Source: Desulfitobacterium dehalogenans ATCC 51507
GTDB taxonomy: Bacteria; Bacillota; Desulfitobacteriia; Desulfitobacteriales; Desulfitobacteriaceae
Assembly (NCBI RefSeq): GCF_000243155.2
Contig: NC_018017.1
Location: forward strand, 930,001-994,000
Length of the DNA stretch: 64,000 bases
Reading direction: 5' to 3'
Shown one piece after another: positions 49,779-58,716 of the stretch; position 1 is the first letter of the stretch, and each line of letters opens with the position of its first letter. The notes under the pieces were generated by a model, which ran no database searches, had not been told where the DNA came from, and saw only the letters and a program-made list of their open reading frames with translations. The position numbers and the translations under genes are program-made.

Positions 49779-52700
49779 ATGAAGGATGAACCGAAGCCAT
49801 CACAAGGAAAAGGGTACAGAGGTCCAAAGAATTGGAAAGCCGCTGCCGGCTTGAGCCTTGTAATTCTCTTGCTGGCAGCTTTTTTCTGGGGAGCGGGAGA
49901 ACTGGGTACCCCTCCTAATGTACATGCCTCTAAGGTGACCATTAAGGCCTTGCATACAGATAAGCTGGGAGTGGATCTTGACAGTCCTTTTGTCTTAACC
50001 AGTTCGGAACCTTTGAGCGAAAAGACTATAACCACAGCTTTACATATTAACCCCCAATTTTCTTATACCCTGGATAAGCAAACCGGGGGACTGGAATATA
50101 AGATTATCCCCCAAGAGCAGTTAACAGCCAATACTATTTATACCCTAACCTTTGACCCAAACGGGTCAGGGCAAGAGAACCTGAGCTGGGCCTTCCAGAC
50201 CAAAGGGGAATTTCGGGTCATCAACGCTCTGCCCCGGCGTGAGAGTACCCATGTCCCAATCAGCACGGGCATTGAGATAACTTTTTCCCATGATAGTTAT
50301 GAAATCGGCACCCTCAAAGACTATTTTAGCATATCCCCTCATGTGGAAGGTGCTTTCGAAAAACACAAAAAGACTTTGGTTTTTGTCCCTAAAGGACTCG
50401 AACCATCCACCATCTATACCGTAGCCTTGAAAAAGGGTTTCCCCTTAATGGAAACCCATCAGACCTTGGCGGAAGACTATGTCTTTAGTTTCGAAACGGG
50501 TTCGGGAAGTGAAAACACCGATCAATTTGCCTTTGATGTGAACTCCGAACTTACTGAGTTTAGTACAGCAGATGTTCCTGCTTTTCCAGCTTATTTCTCT
50601 AACTCGTTCATTCCTCCCCTTCATATAGACCTGTATCGCTATCCGGATTATAAAGTCTTCCAAGGAGCCTTAGGTCAGAGGGATCGGAATCCTCGTTGGT
50701 CCTATTTTGCCTGGAACCGGTATCGAGGAGATATGAACCCTCAGTATAAAGTGGCTGAATACGAGACGGAATTCCTTAGAATCGACGACTATAATCATTA
50801 TGTCCTTTTCCCCGAAGAGCTGGAAGCCGGTTATTATGTCGCTGAATTGAAAGCGGGAGAAAGCATCCGGCAAATATGGTTTCAAGTCAGCGATTTAGCG
50901 GTATACCTAGCTCGGGGGGAAGAGAACACTCTGTTTTGGGCCAATGATCTAAACAGGAAGGCCCCGGCAGCTCATGCTCAGGTTACAATTGACAGCAGGA
51001 ATCTTTCCACAGCCGCAGATGAATCAGGAGCGGTTTTGATACAGGAAAGTCTGGTAGGGACAGAGCAGGATTATGCCTTGGTGAAAAGTGGGAATAAAGA
51101 GACTCTCATACCCCTGGAACCTTGGCCTCAGTGGTATACCCAAGATAGGCAGAGAGCGATTCATTATTGGAAATATCTCTATTTGGACAGGGAGATTTAC
51201 CAGCCTGAAGATACGGTCCATTTTTGGGGAGTTCTTGCTCCCAGAGGCAAGGACAGTCTTCAGGGGCAAAAGGTACCGGTAGTCAAAGAGGCAAGTATAG
51301 AACTGATTGCCAGCAATGCCTTTTATTATGAAGGGGATGATGGGGGGCCGATTTTGACTCAGACCCTTCCCATCCAGGAGATGACCTATCAGGGACAGCT
51401 CAAGCTGCCCGTGCTCAAGCCGGGGTATTATTACCTGCAGCTTAAATCAGAAGGGAATGTACTGCTCACCAGGGGTTTTGAAGTGGCTACCTACCAAAAG
51501 CCTGCCTATAAGCTGTCTTTAAGTCAGGATAAGAGGGCCGTTTTTGTGGGGGAGGCTATGAATTTCCAGGTGAAAAGCGCCTTTTTTGAAGGAACCCCCG
51601 TTCCGGGCTTGCAATGTGCTTACACGATCCAAGATAAGAAGGGGTCAGTCATAACCGATGACCAAGGAGAGGCTGCACTATCTTTCAGCCCGGCACTTAA
51701 TGAAGAGGATTATAGCCCTTATCGCTATCTTTACTTAGGGATGAACGCCATCTTGCCTGAAGTAGGGGAGATTTATTCATCCGGTGGGCTTTATGTCTTT
51801 AAAAGCAAGGTCTATTTGACAGGAGAAGCCAAGCGTCATGAGAGTGGATATACTCTTAAAGCCCAGCTGTCCGCTGTGGATTTGACGGGTATCAACGCGG
51901 GAAAAGACTTTAGTGAGGAGCATTTTCTCAAAGAGTCCATCCCAAATCAGCCTGTTAAGGGCCACCTCTATCAGGAGGTATGGACAAAGGTAGAAGCCGG
52001 TCAGCGCTACGATTTTATCAACAAAGAGGTCGTGAAAAACTATTATTATGACTATTCCGTCAAGCATCAGGGAGACTTCGACTTGGTAACGGATGCCCAA
52101 GGAATGGTAAGCTATACCGGTGATTTGCCGGAACCCCGGAATTCCTATTACCTGGAGCTTGTTGCTGAGGATAGTGAAGGTCACCCTTTCAAGAAAAGGA
52201 TCTATATAGGGAACAGTGGCAGCTTTAATCCGGAGCATCCCTATTATTACCTCCAAGGGGATAGAGGTGCAGAAGGGTATGAGCCTGGAGAAGAAGTCGA
52301 AGTGACCTTTATGATGAATGACCAGGAATTTACGACTGGGGAGAAGAATCTCCTTTTCTTCAGAGGACAAAAGTTTATCGAGGATTATCAGGTCAGTGCC
52401 CACCCTTTATACGGCTTCACCTTTGAACAGGGGCATAATCCCAATCTCACGGTATATGGGGTTCACTTTGATGGATACAGATACCACGAGGCCTCCTGGC
52501 TTACGGTTCCCTTTGCCAGAGAGATCAAAGCTTTAGAGGTGAAAATCGGGGCGGATCAGAAAGAGTATCGGCCGGGAGATACGGTGATGCTTGAGCTTCA
52601 GGTTCTTGATCCGAAGAATCAACCCGTTCCTGGAGCACAGGTTAACCTAAATTTAGTGGACGAAGCTCTCTTTAGCCTACGTGAGCAAAACGTGTATTTC

Positions 52701-54683
52701 CGCGATGCCCTTTATGGAGATACAATCCATCTTTCCCTCCTTACCCGGAAGTCCCACAACCATCCTGAATTACCAGGGGGGGCCGAGCAGGGAGGAGAAG
52801 GGGGTTCGGAGCGGAAAGATTTCCGTGATACAGTGCTTTTCACCACGGTGGTGACGGATGAACAGGGCAAGGCCAAGGCACAGTTCCAATTGCCGGATAA
52901 TCTAACGTCTTGGCGGGTAACTTATCATGCTTTTACCCAACATCTTCAGGCCGGCAGCGGTACCACCCAGATTCCGGTTCGTTTGCCCTTCTTTATCGAA
53001 ATGAATGTCAATAGCTTCTTTTTGTCAGGAGACTCTCCTGTAGTGATTCTCCGTTCTTTCGGGGAGAAACTCAAGGCCAATCAGAAAGTAGACTACAAAA
53101 TAAACCTGATCTCAGGCCGGGGAGAAGAAAAGAGCTGGACGGAAAGGACCCAGTCCTTCCAAGCTTTGGACTGGAAGCTGCCAGCTTTAGATGCGGGGAG
53201 GTATACTCTGACAGTTGCCGCTGAAAGCGGTGGATTGAAGGATGTTCTTACGAAGGAGTTTGTAATCGAAGATTCCTTCCAAGCGAGAACCGTCACATCC
53301 CAGAATCTCCTGAGCGAAGGGGTTGAGATCAAAGGTTCTGTAAAGGAACCTACTACAGTGGTTTTTAGCGATGCAGAGAAGAGTCAGAACCTCGAAGGTC
53401 TATACCGGATGGCTTGGTCCCATGGCAGTCGATTGGAGCAAAAGCTGGCCAGGCTGGAAGCGCGAAAACTTCTCAAGGAGTACTTTCCTGAGGAAGAGTT
53501 CTTTGCTGAGGGAGAAGAACAGGAATCCCTCCTCAACTATCAACAAATGGACGGAGGAATCAGCATTCTCCCCTATGGGGCAAGCGAACTGGCTTTGTCA
53601 GCTCAGGTAGCCTCCACAACCTCGGGAATAGTTGATGAAAGGGCTTTGGCGGGCTATTTCTATAGCATCCTGGCAGTTCAGGAGGAAGGCAAAGACCGAA
53701 GCCTGGCCCTCTTAGGTTTAGCTGCACTTAAGGAACCTGTTTTGCTGCTCATCAATGAGGAATATCAAAAGAAAGATTTAGCACCTGAGGTAAAGATCAA
53801 CCTGGCTTCAGCTCTGTTGGAGATTGGGGATGGAGCCTATGCTGAGCAAGTATACCAGGATTTGATCAAACCCTACGGAGAAGACCTGGGTGCCACCATG
53901 AGGATCAAGGGAGGGCAGGACCAGGATGAAATTATTCAGGCCACGACCCAGATGGCGCTCCTTGCCTCTCGACTGAATCAACCGGAAAAAAATAAGCTCT
54001 ACCAGTACCTGCTGGAGAACCAAGGGAAGGATATTCTTAATCTGGTGGAACAGATTCAAATCCTTAAGTACAATTTGAAATTTATGCAATCAGCTCCGGT
54101 GAGCTTCACTTATGAGCTGTATGGGAAAAAAGAGAAGAAAACTCTGCAAGGCAAGGAGGTATTTAAACTCACCCTTCAACCGGAAGAATTGAAAACCATC
54201 CAATTCAGTGAGATTGAAGGGCAAGTGGGGATAGTCTCCACCTACAGCCAACCCATAAAGGCCGGAGAGACAGGAAAGGGGGAGGATTTGTCCATTAGCC
54301 ATAAGTTTTTGGTTGACGGTCAGGAAACCATCACCATCAAGCGTTCCGACCTGGTTCAGGTTGTCATTACTTATCATATAGGAGAAAAGGCGCCTGCCGG
54401 ACTCTATGAGATGATTGATGTCTTGCCGGCGGGGCTCACCTATATTCCCCGACCCTATAATTATCGGGGGGATTCCTCCAACTTGAGTATCCGTTGGAGT
54501 TATCCGGTAGAAGTGAATGGACAAAGGCTTGTGTTCCAATGTGATAAAGAGCAAAAGCAGATAACCTATTTAGCGCGGGTGATTTCGCCCGGGGAGTTTA
54601 CCGCTGAAGCCCCTGTCTTAAGCCATATTACAAACAGCGGGATCTACACCAGTGGGAAAGAAGCTAAAGTCCTTATAGAATAA
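49779..54683 (+). CDS. Large alpha-2-macroglobulin-like (MG2/A2M) surface protein
   Basis: The roughly 1634-residue protein has an N-terminal membrane segment (about residues 20-43, LSLVILLLAAFFWGAG), so it is anchored and extracytoplasmic. Two Ig-like domains follow (about 50-250), then macroglobulin domains (with YLDREIYQPEDTVHFWG near 465). A bait-like glycine-rich loop lies near 1005-1025 and an A2M domain with LPDNLTSWRVTYHAFTQ near 1045. A helical thioester-type domain and a receptor-like tail complete it. The thioester motif (GCxEQ) is replaced by GSRLEQ, so covalent trapping is unlikely. ATG 49779 follows AAAGGATGG; a GTG at 49761 is an alternative. It may be a protease inhibitor or wall-associated protein. 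Confidence 0.87.
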   Translation: MKDEPKPSQGKGYRGPKNWKAAAGLSLVILLLAAFFWGAGELGTPPNVHASKVTIKALHTDKLGVDLDSPFVLTSSEPLSEKTITTALHINPQFSYTLDKQTGGLEYKIIPQEQLTANTIYTLTFDPNGSGQENLSWAFQTKGEFRVINALPRRESTHVPISTGIEITFSHDSYEIGTLKDYFSISPHVEGAFEKHKKTLVFVPKGLEPSTIYTVALKKGFPLMETHQTLAEDYVFSFETGSGSENTDQFAFDVNSELTEFSTADVPAFPAYFSNSFIPPLHIDLYRYPDYKVFQGALGQRDRNPRWSYFAWNRYRGDMNPQYKVAEYETEFLRIDDYNHYVLFPEELEAGYYVAELKAGESIRQIWFQVSDLAVYLARGEENTLFWANDLNRKAPAAHAQVTIDSRNLSTAADESGAVLIQESLVGTEQDYALVKSGNKETLIPLEPWPQWYTQDRQRAIHYWKYLYLDREIYQPEDTVHFWGVLAPRGKDSLQGQKVPVVKEASIELIASNAFYYEGDDGGPILTQTLPIQEMTYQGQLKLPVLKPGYYYLQLKSEGNVLLTRGFEVATYQKPAYKLSLSQDKRAVFVGEAMNFQVKSAFFEGTPVPGLQCAYTIQDKKGSVITDDQGEAALSFSPALNEEDYSPYRYLYLGMNAILPEVGEIYSSGGLYVFKSKVYLTGEAKRHESGYTLKAQLSAVDLTGINAGKDFSEEHFLKESIPNQPVKGHLYQEVWTKVEAGQRYDFINKEVVKNYYYDYSVKHQGDFDLVTDAQGMVSYTGDLPEPRNSYYLELVAEDSEGHPFKKRIYIGNSGSFNPEHPYYYLQGDRGAEGYEPGEEVEVTFMMNDQEFTTGEKNLLFFRGQKFIEDYQVSAHPLYGFTFEQGHNPNLTVYGVHFDGYRYHEASWLTVPFAREIKALEVKIGADQKEYRPGDTVMLELQVLDPKNQPVPGAQVNLNLVDEALFSLREQNVYFRDALYGDTIHLSLLTRKSHNHPELPGGAEQGGEGGSERKDFRDTVLFTTVVTDEQGKAKAQFQLPDNLTSWRVTYHAFTQHLQAGSGTTQIPVRLPFFIEMNVNSFFLSGDSPVVILRSFGEKLKANQKVDYKINLISGRGEEKSWTERTQSFQALDWKLPALDAGRYTLTVAAESGGLKDVLTKEFVIEDSFQARTVTSQNLLSEGVEIKGSVKEPTTVVFSDAEKSQNLEGLYRMAWSHGSRLEQKLARLEARKLLKEYFPEEEFFAEGEEQESLLNYQQMDGGISILPYGASELALSAQVASTTSGIVDERALAGYFYSILAVQEEGKDRSLALLGLAALKEPVLLLINEEYQKKDLAPEVKINLASALLEIGDGAYAEQVYQDLIKPYGEDLGATMRIKGGQDQDEIIQATTQMALLASRLNQPEKNKLYQYLLENQGKDILNLVEQIQILKYNLKFMQSAPVSFTYELYGKKEKKTLQGKEVFKLTLQPEELKTIQFSEIEGQVGIVSTYSQPIKAGETGKGEDLSISHKFLVDGQETITIKRSDLVQVVITYHIGEKAPAGLYEMIDVLPAGLTYIPRPYNYRGDSSNLSIRWSYPVEVNGQRLVFQCDKEQKQITYLARVISPGEFTAEAPVLSHITNSGIYTSGKEAKVLIE

Positions 54684-54733
54684 AAGGAAAATCAGAGTAT
54701 GGATTAGCTGAGATAAGATTAAAGGAAGGTTTT

Positions 54734-55657
54734 ATGGAAAAGGGAAAAGGTGCTGCATCCCTATTAGTTATTGTCTGTGCAGCTTTCCTCCTGCTTCTGG
54801 GTTCAGGGGTAGGGGGAGAGTTCCGGACAGAGAAGAATTGGGCCGAGGCAGTGCGGAACCAGGGAACCCAGAATCCAGGCGTATCTGTCCACCCCAGCTT
54901 TGTTACTCAACACGAATTGAGTACAGCGTTAGCTAAGGGCTCGACAGATCCGACCTTCATTGATGGGAGAATTATCAGTGTAGTAATACCTCATCATTTA
55001 GTGGCCGATCGCCTCATTGTCAACGCTATGGCAGCCTTAGCCCGGCAGGAGCCCCGCTTGGTGATTGTCGTTGGTCCTAATCATTTTAATAAAGGTGGAA
55101 AGGTCATTACTGGGGCTTCCGGTTGGCAGACCCCCGCAGGCATCCTCCCTTCAGAAGAAAATCTGGTCAAGCATCTTATAGAGAAGGGGCTGGCGGTTGC
55201 AGATGAGGAAGTTCTGGCTCAGGAGCATTCCATTGGTGCTCTGGTACCTTTCATAAAGCACTTTTTGCCGGAAAGCAAAATTCTTCCCGTAATACTTCAT
55301 CATGATGTTAGTATCCGGGAAGTAGATGCTCTTTTGAGCGGTTTAGCTCCCTTTATGGATGAAAAGGCTGTTCTAATTGCCTCAGTGGATTTCTCTCATT
55401 ATCTTACTCGAAGTGAGGCTCAGGCCAAGGATCTCGAGACCCTGGAGGTTATGAGAAATTTTGATTATGCCACCCTTCTTCGTCTGAACAACGATTATGT
55501 GGATTCGCCTATTTCTTTGGCCACGGCTTTTCGCTTAGCAGAAAAAGAGGGTATCAGAACGTTTACCATCCTTGATAACACCAATTCGGGCATTATCATG
55601 CAAAACGATACTATAGAAACGACCAGCTATTTCACCTTAATGTTCACTCAAAAATGA
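54734..55657 (+). CDS. MEMO-family (AmmeMemoRadiSam B-like) exported protein
   Basis: The 307-residue protein has an N-terminal signal or anchor helix (about 8-27). A MEMO-like domain follows (about 75-305), with VIPHHLVA, VVGPNHFN, HSIGALVPFIKHFLPE and ASVDFSHYL. MEMO proteins have a metal-binding pocket of unclear chemistry. The usual bacterial partners (AMMECR1 and radical-SAM) are not adjacent. AAAGGAAGG precedes the ATG. It is 50 bases after the macroglobulin-like gene, so the two are probably co-transcribed. A link to surface processing is a guess based on the shared export. Confidence 0.85.
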   Translation: MEKGKGAASLLVIVCAAFLLLLGSGVGGEFRTEKNWAEAVRNQGTQNPGVSVHPSFVTQHELSTALAKGSTDPTFIDGRIISVVIPHHLVADRLIVNAMAALARQEPRLVIVVGPNHFNKGGKVITGASGWQTPAGILPSEENLVKHLIEKGLAVADEEVLAQEHSIGALVPFIKHFLPESKILPVILHHDVSIREVDALLSGLAPFMDEKAVLIASVDFSHYLTRSEAQAKDLETLEVMRNFDYATLLRLNNDYVDSPISLATAFRLAEKEGIRTFTILDNTNSGIIMQNDTIETTSYFTLMFTQK

Positions 55658-55802
55658 TGAGCATTCCTCTTTTTCAGAGTAGTAAAAAAATTATATCAAA
55701 AGAATAAAGGTGCAAAAAGGTAAAGTTGTCCGTCGGGTCGTATAATATAAATAAAGATGGCCTAAGTGAGGATGGAAAGATTTTTGCAGGGGGGAGAATG
55801 AC

Positions 55803-56603
55803 ATGAGCAGCCTTTCAGCCAATACAATTGAGACTCAGGTCATCAAAATTACAGGAACAGATAAAGAAGCTGTCAAGGAACTGGTTGTCATCGAAAAGGC
55901 TCTCACAGTCTTTATCAATGGTAAAGAATTTGCGACTATGGTCTGTACGCCTACTCAGGAGAAGGAATTAGTCATAGGCTTCCTCTGTTCAGAAGGGATC
56001 ATCAATGATCCTAATCAGATAAAGAAGATTACCCAGGATAAAAGGGAAGGACTTGTGTGGGTGGAGACCACTGAGGAACGAACCCTCAGTGAAGACCTTT
56101 TTCTGAAACGTTATCTCACTTCCTGCTGTGGTAAAGGGAAGAGTACTTTCTATTTTGCTAATGATGCCCGATTGGCCCAAAAAGTAGAGAGCCAGCATAC
56201 CATTACCTCGCAAGAAGTCAGTCATTACATCAATCTCTTGGAAGACAACTCGGAACTGTTTCATCTTACCGGAGGAGTCCATGGGGGAGCCTTGGCTTCT
56301 GGAGGTTCCTTGGATTATAGTGCTATGGATATTGGCAGACACAATGTCCTGGATAAATTGTATGGACATGCTTTTCTCAATGGAACCGACATCTCCCAAA
56401 AGGTGATTGTGTTTAGCGGTCGGATTTCCTCGGAAATCCTCATTAAAGCGGCCAAGATGGGCTGCCCCATTCTCATCGGGGTATCAGCCCCCACAGATCT
56501 GGCCCTTGAGCTTGCGGAGGAACTGGGTATTACTGTTCTCGGATTTGCCCGGGAAAACCGTATGAATATCTACACTCATCCTGAGCGAATTATAGTATGC
56601 TGA
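55803..56603 (+). CDS. fdhD: FdhD-like sulfurtransferase for molybdoenzyme maturation
   Basis: FdhD carries sulfur from IscS to the molybdenum cofactor of formate dehydrogenases. The 266-residue protein has LTSCCGKG (Cys108-Cys109) at the site of the catalytic Cys loop, and the conserved ELFHLTGGVHGGAL and DIGRHNVLDKLYG segments. GGGGGGAG precedes the ATG. It is a single gene, ended by a terminator-like region. It could serve either molybdoenzyme in this window or a formate dehydrogenase elsewhere. A TATAAT at 55741-55746 may be its -10 box. Confidence 0.9.
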   Translation: MSSLSANTIETQVIKITGTDKEAVKELVVIEKALTVFINGKEFATMVCTPTQEKELVIGFLCSEGIINDPNQIKKITQDKREGLVWVETTEERTLSEDLFLKRYLTSCCGKGKSTFYFANDARLAQKVESQHTITSQEVSHYINLLEDNSELFHLTGGVHGGALASGGSLDYSAMDIGRHNVLDKLYGHAFLNGTDISQKVIVFSGRISSEILIKAAKMGCPILIGVSAPTDLALELAEELGITVLGFARENRMNIYTHPERIIVC

Positions 56604-56654
56604 AGATCCTTCCCACATGTTCATGTTGAACTTATATTCTTGACATGTAAAGGT

Positions 56655-56691
56655 AAAAAAAGCTCTAAAAGCGCAGTGATGCTTTTAGAGC
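56655..56691 (-). terminator. Terminator after the XRE-cupin operon
   Basis: GCTCTAAAAGC (56662-56672) pairs with GCTTTTAGAGC (56681-56691). On the minus strand a run of seven T follows, so it serves the minus-strand genes ending at 56724. Confidence 0.88.
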
Positions 56692-56723
56692 CTTCATGTT
56701 TTTATAGCTTCGAATGTTGAGAG

Positions 56724-57269
56724 CTAAAAATGAAAGTCTTCCGGTGGGATGGCCACTACAATAAGCTTCAGTGGAACCTCGGGTTCTTTGTTATCCCAGT
56801 GCATAATGGAGGCGTCGTAATATAAAGAATCTCCGGCCCTTAAGTGATAGTCCTCTTTGCTTATACTGATCGAGGTTTCGCCTTCCAGAACATAGATTAA
56901 TTCAACCCCTTGGTGGGAATAAACGTGTTTATCCGCGGCTGTTGAATCAACAATGAAGGCCCCCATAAGATTGGTCTTCGAATTATTGATAAGCAAACGC
57001 CAATTCCTGTCTTCAACAGGAAGGTGTGACTGCTCATCTCTCTTAAGATAACTATAAATTATTTCAGTATCAGGATCTAAAAAGAAGGACTCGAGAGGGA
57101 TATTAAGTGCTTGGGCGATTCTCTTGAGAGTAGCTAAGGAAGGGCTGACGATGTTCCTCTCAATTAAGCTGATGTAGCCATTGCTCAAATCCAATTGATC
57201 CGCCAATTGGGTGGTTGTAAGATTGCGCCTTTTTCGTATGGCACGAATAAATTCACCGACCTCAATCAA
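56724..57269 (-). CDS. XRE-cupin transcriptional regulator (second gene of pair)
   Basis: The 181-residue protein has an N-terminal XRE helix-turn-helix (about 5-62, NLTTTQLADQLDLSNGYISLIER). A C-terminal cupin domain follows (about 85-178), with HQGVELIYVLEGE and AGDSLYYDASIMHW. Such regulators bind a small metabolite in the cupin. The start is a TTG at 57269 with AGGGGG upstream. It follows its paralogue by 14 bases. Target genes are unknown. Confidence 0.9.
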   Translation of the reverse strand: MIEVGEFIRAIRKRRNLTTTQLADQLDLSNGYISLIERNIVSPSLATLKRIAQALNIPLESFFLDPDTEIIYSYLKRDEQSHLPVEDRNWRLLINNSKTNLMGAFIVDSTAADKHVYSHQGVELIYVLEGETSISISKEDYHLRAGDSLYYDASIMHWDNKEPEVPLKLIVVAIPPEDFHF

Positions 57270-57283
57270 GAATTACCGCCCCC

Positions 57284-57823
57284 TTAGAAAATTTCAGGTG
57301 GAGTTGTGGCCACGAAAAGTTTAAGTCTTGACTTGGATTTGTGGCTGATCCAGTGCGGAACATTGCCGTTAAATAAGAGAGAATCTCCTTCAGTAAGATG
57401 AAAGTCTTTTTGAGCTACATTGAAATGCATTTCTCCTTCTAAAATGTAGATTAATTTTGCTCCATGGTGAATCATAATTTCTCCAGCGGGATCCGTGATC
57501 TCAGCGATATAGGCACCAAGCTGATTCCTTTGGCCAACATTATTGATTAAAAAACGAAGGGTCGTTCCCGGATTGATTTGAATAGTTCTCTGAGTTTCGG
57601 CAGGGATATGAGTTGAGGTGAATTGAGGGTTTACGAAAAAAGAAGAAATGGGGTATCCTAAGGCAGAGGCTATTTTCTCTAAAGTGATTAGGGAGGGACT
57701 AGCCAGGTTTCTTTCAATTTGACTCAAATGACTTATTGTTAGCTCTGTCTTCTCAGCAACATCTTTTAAACTTAGTTTCTGGTTTTTGCGCATAAAACGG
57801 ATTGCCGAACCTAAATCAGCCAA
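57284..57823 (-). CDS. XRE-cupin transcriptional regulator (first gene of pair)
   Basis: This is a paralogue of the next gene with the same layout: XRE helix-turn-helix (KLSLKDVAEKTELTISHLSQIER) and a cupin with HHGAKLIYILEGE and EGDSLLFNGNVPHW. The start is set at a TTG at 57823 because TCCTCC on the plus strand (57831-57836) provides a strong GGAGGA site 7 bases upstream. This gives 179 residues, matching its 181-residue partner. A longer form from an ATG at 57931 would add a hydrophobic extension not seen in the paralogue. The genes are divergent from sfsA, which could be regulated by them. Confidence 0.9.
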   Translation of the reverse strand: MADLGSAIRFMRKNQKLSLKDVAEKTELTISHLSQIERNLASPSLITLEKIASALGYPISSFFVNPQFTSTHIPAETQRTIQINPGTTLRFLINNVGQRNQLGAYIAEITDPAGEIMIHHGAKLIYILEGEMHFNVAQKDFHLTEGDSLLFNGNVPHWISHKSKSRLKLFVATTPPEIF

Positions 57824-57973
57824 AAAAGATTCCTCCCCCGATATATAAATTATTAGGGACATTATAACTGATTTAGAGAAAATATTGTAGTAGACAAGTA
57901 ATAGAATAGAAGAAAGATAAAGAATATTCACAAAAAGTTCAAAAATTCATAAATAATATGGAATGGGAGTAGT

Positions 57974-58666
57974 ATGAAGTACACAAATATTAGGGAAGGA
58001 AAATTTCTTTCTCGACCCAATCGGTTCATTGCTAAGGTAGAAACCAACGGAAAAGAAGAAATTTGTCATGTTAAGAATACAGGACGCTGTAAAGAATTGT
58101 TAATACCGGGAGTGACGGTTTTCCTTCAAGAAGCGGATTTTGAACATAGGAAAACAAAATACGACCTTATCGGAGTTCGTAAAGGGAATAGGCTCATCAA
58201 CATGGACAGTCAGGTGCCGAACAAGGTGTTTCGTGAATGGTTAGAAAAAGAGTATTTTCAGGAGCTTCAGCGTATTAAGCAGGAACACACCTTTCAAAAT
58301 TCACGCTTTGATTTTTACCTGGAAGCAGGGGAGAGGAAAATCCTGGTTGAAGTGAAAGGAGTAACTTTAGAGGAAGAGGGTGTAGCGCTCTTTCCCGATG
58401 CTCCCACAGAACGGGGCGTTAAGCACCTTAACGAATTGAGTCAGGCTGTGGACGCAGGGTATGAGGCCTATGTGGTGTTCATCATTCAAATGAAAAATGT
58501 CCACTATTTCACCCCTAATGTCAAAACCCATAAAGCCTTTGGGGAAGCATTGATTCAAGCTGAAAAGCGGGGAGTAAAAATCCTCGCTTTGGACTGCGAG
58601 GTAACGGAGGATTCTATAGAGGCCAGGGATTTTGTAAAGGTCAAATTAGTTGAGCTTAATGGTTAG
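57974..58666 (+). CDS. sfsA: SfsA family protein
   Basis: The 230-residue protein belongs to the SfsA (sugar fermentation stimulation) family, thought to bind DNA and with a nuclease-like fold. Family motifs CHVKNTGRCKELL, the VEVKGVTLEEEGVALFPDAP stretch and ERGVKHLNEL are present, the Glu/Lys pair resembling a nuclease site. GGGAG precedes the ATG. It is divergent from the XRE-cupin genes and has its own terminator. The cellular role is unclear. Confidence 0.92.
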   Translation: MKYTNIREGKFLSRPNRFIAKVETNGKEEICHVKNTGRCKELLIPGVTVFLQEADFEHRKTKYDLIGVRKGNRLINMDSQVPNKVFREWLEKEYFQELQRIKQEHTFQNSRFDFYLEAGERKILVEVKGVTLEEEGVALFPDAPTERGVKHLNELSQAVDAGYEAYVVFIIQMKNVHYFTPNVKTHKAFGEALIQAEKRGVKILALDCEVTEDSIEARDFVKVKLVELNG

Positions 58667-58674
58667 TCAAAAAT

Positions 58675-58715
58675 AGTAAAGCCAGCAGATCGATTAAAGA
58701 TTTGCTGGCTTTACT
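58675..58715. terminator. Bidirectional terminator between sfsA and the aminotransferase gene
   Basis: AGTAAAGCCAGCA (58675-58687) pairs with TGCTGGCTTTACT (58703-58715), with A- and T-rich flanks. It ends just before the stop of the convergent gene at 58717. Confidence 0.85.
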
Positions 58716-58716
58716 A

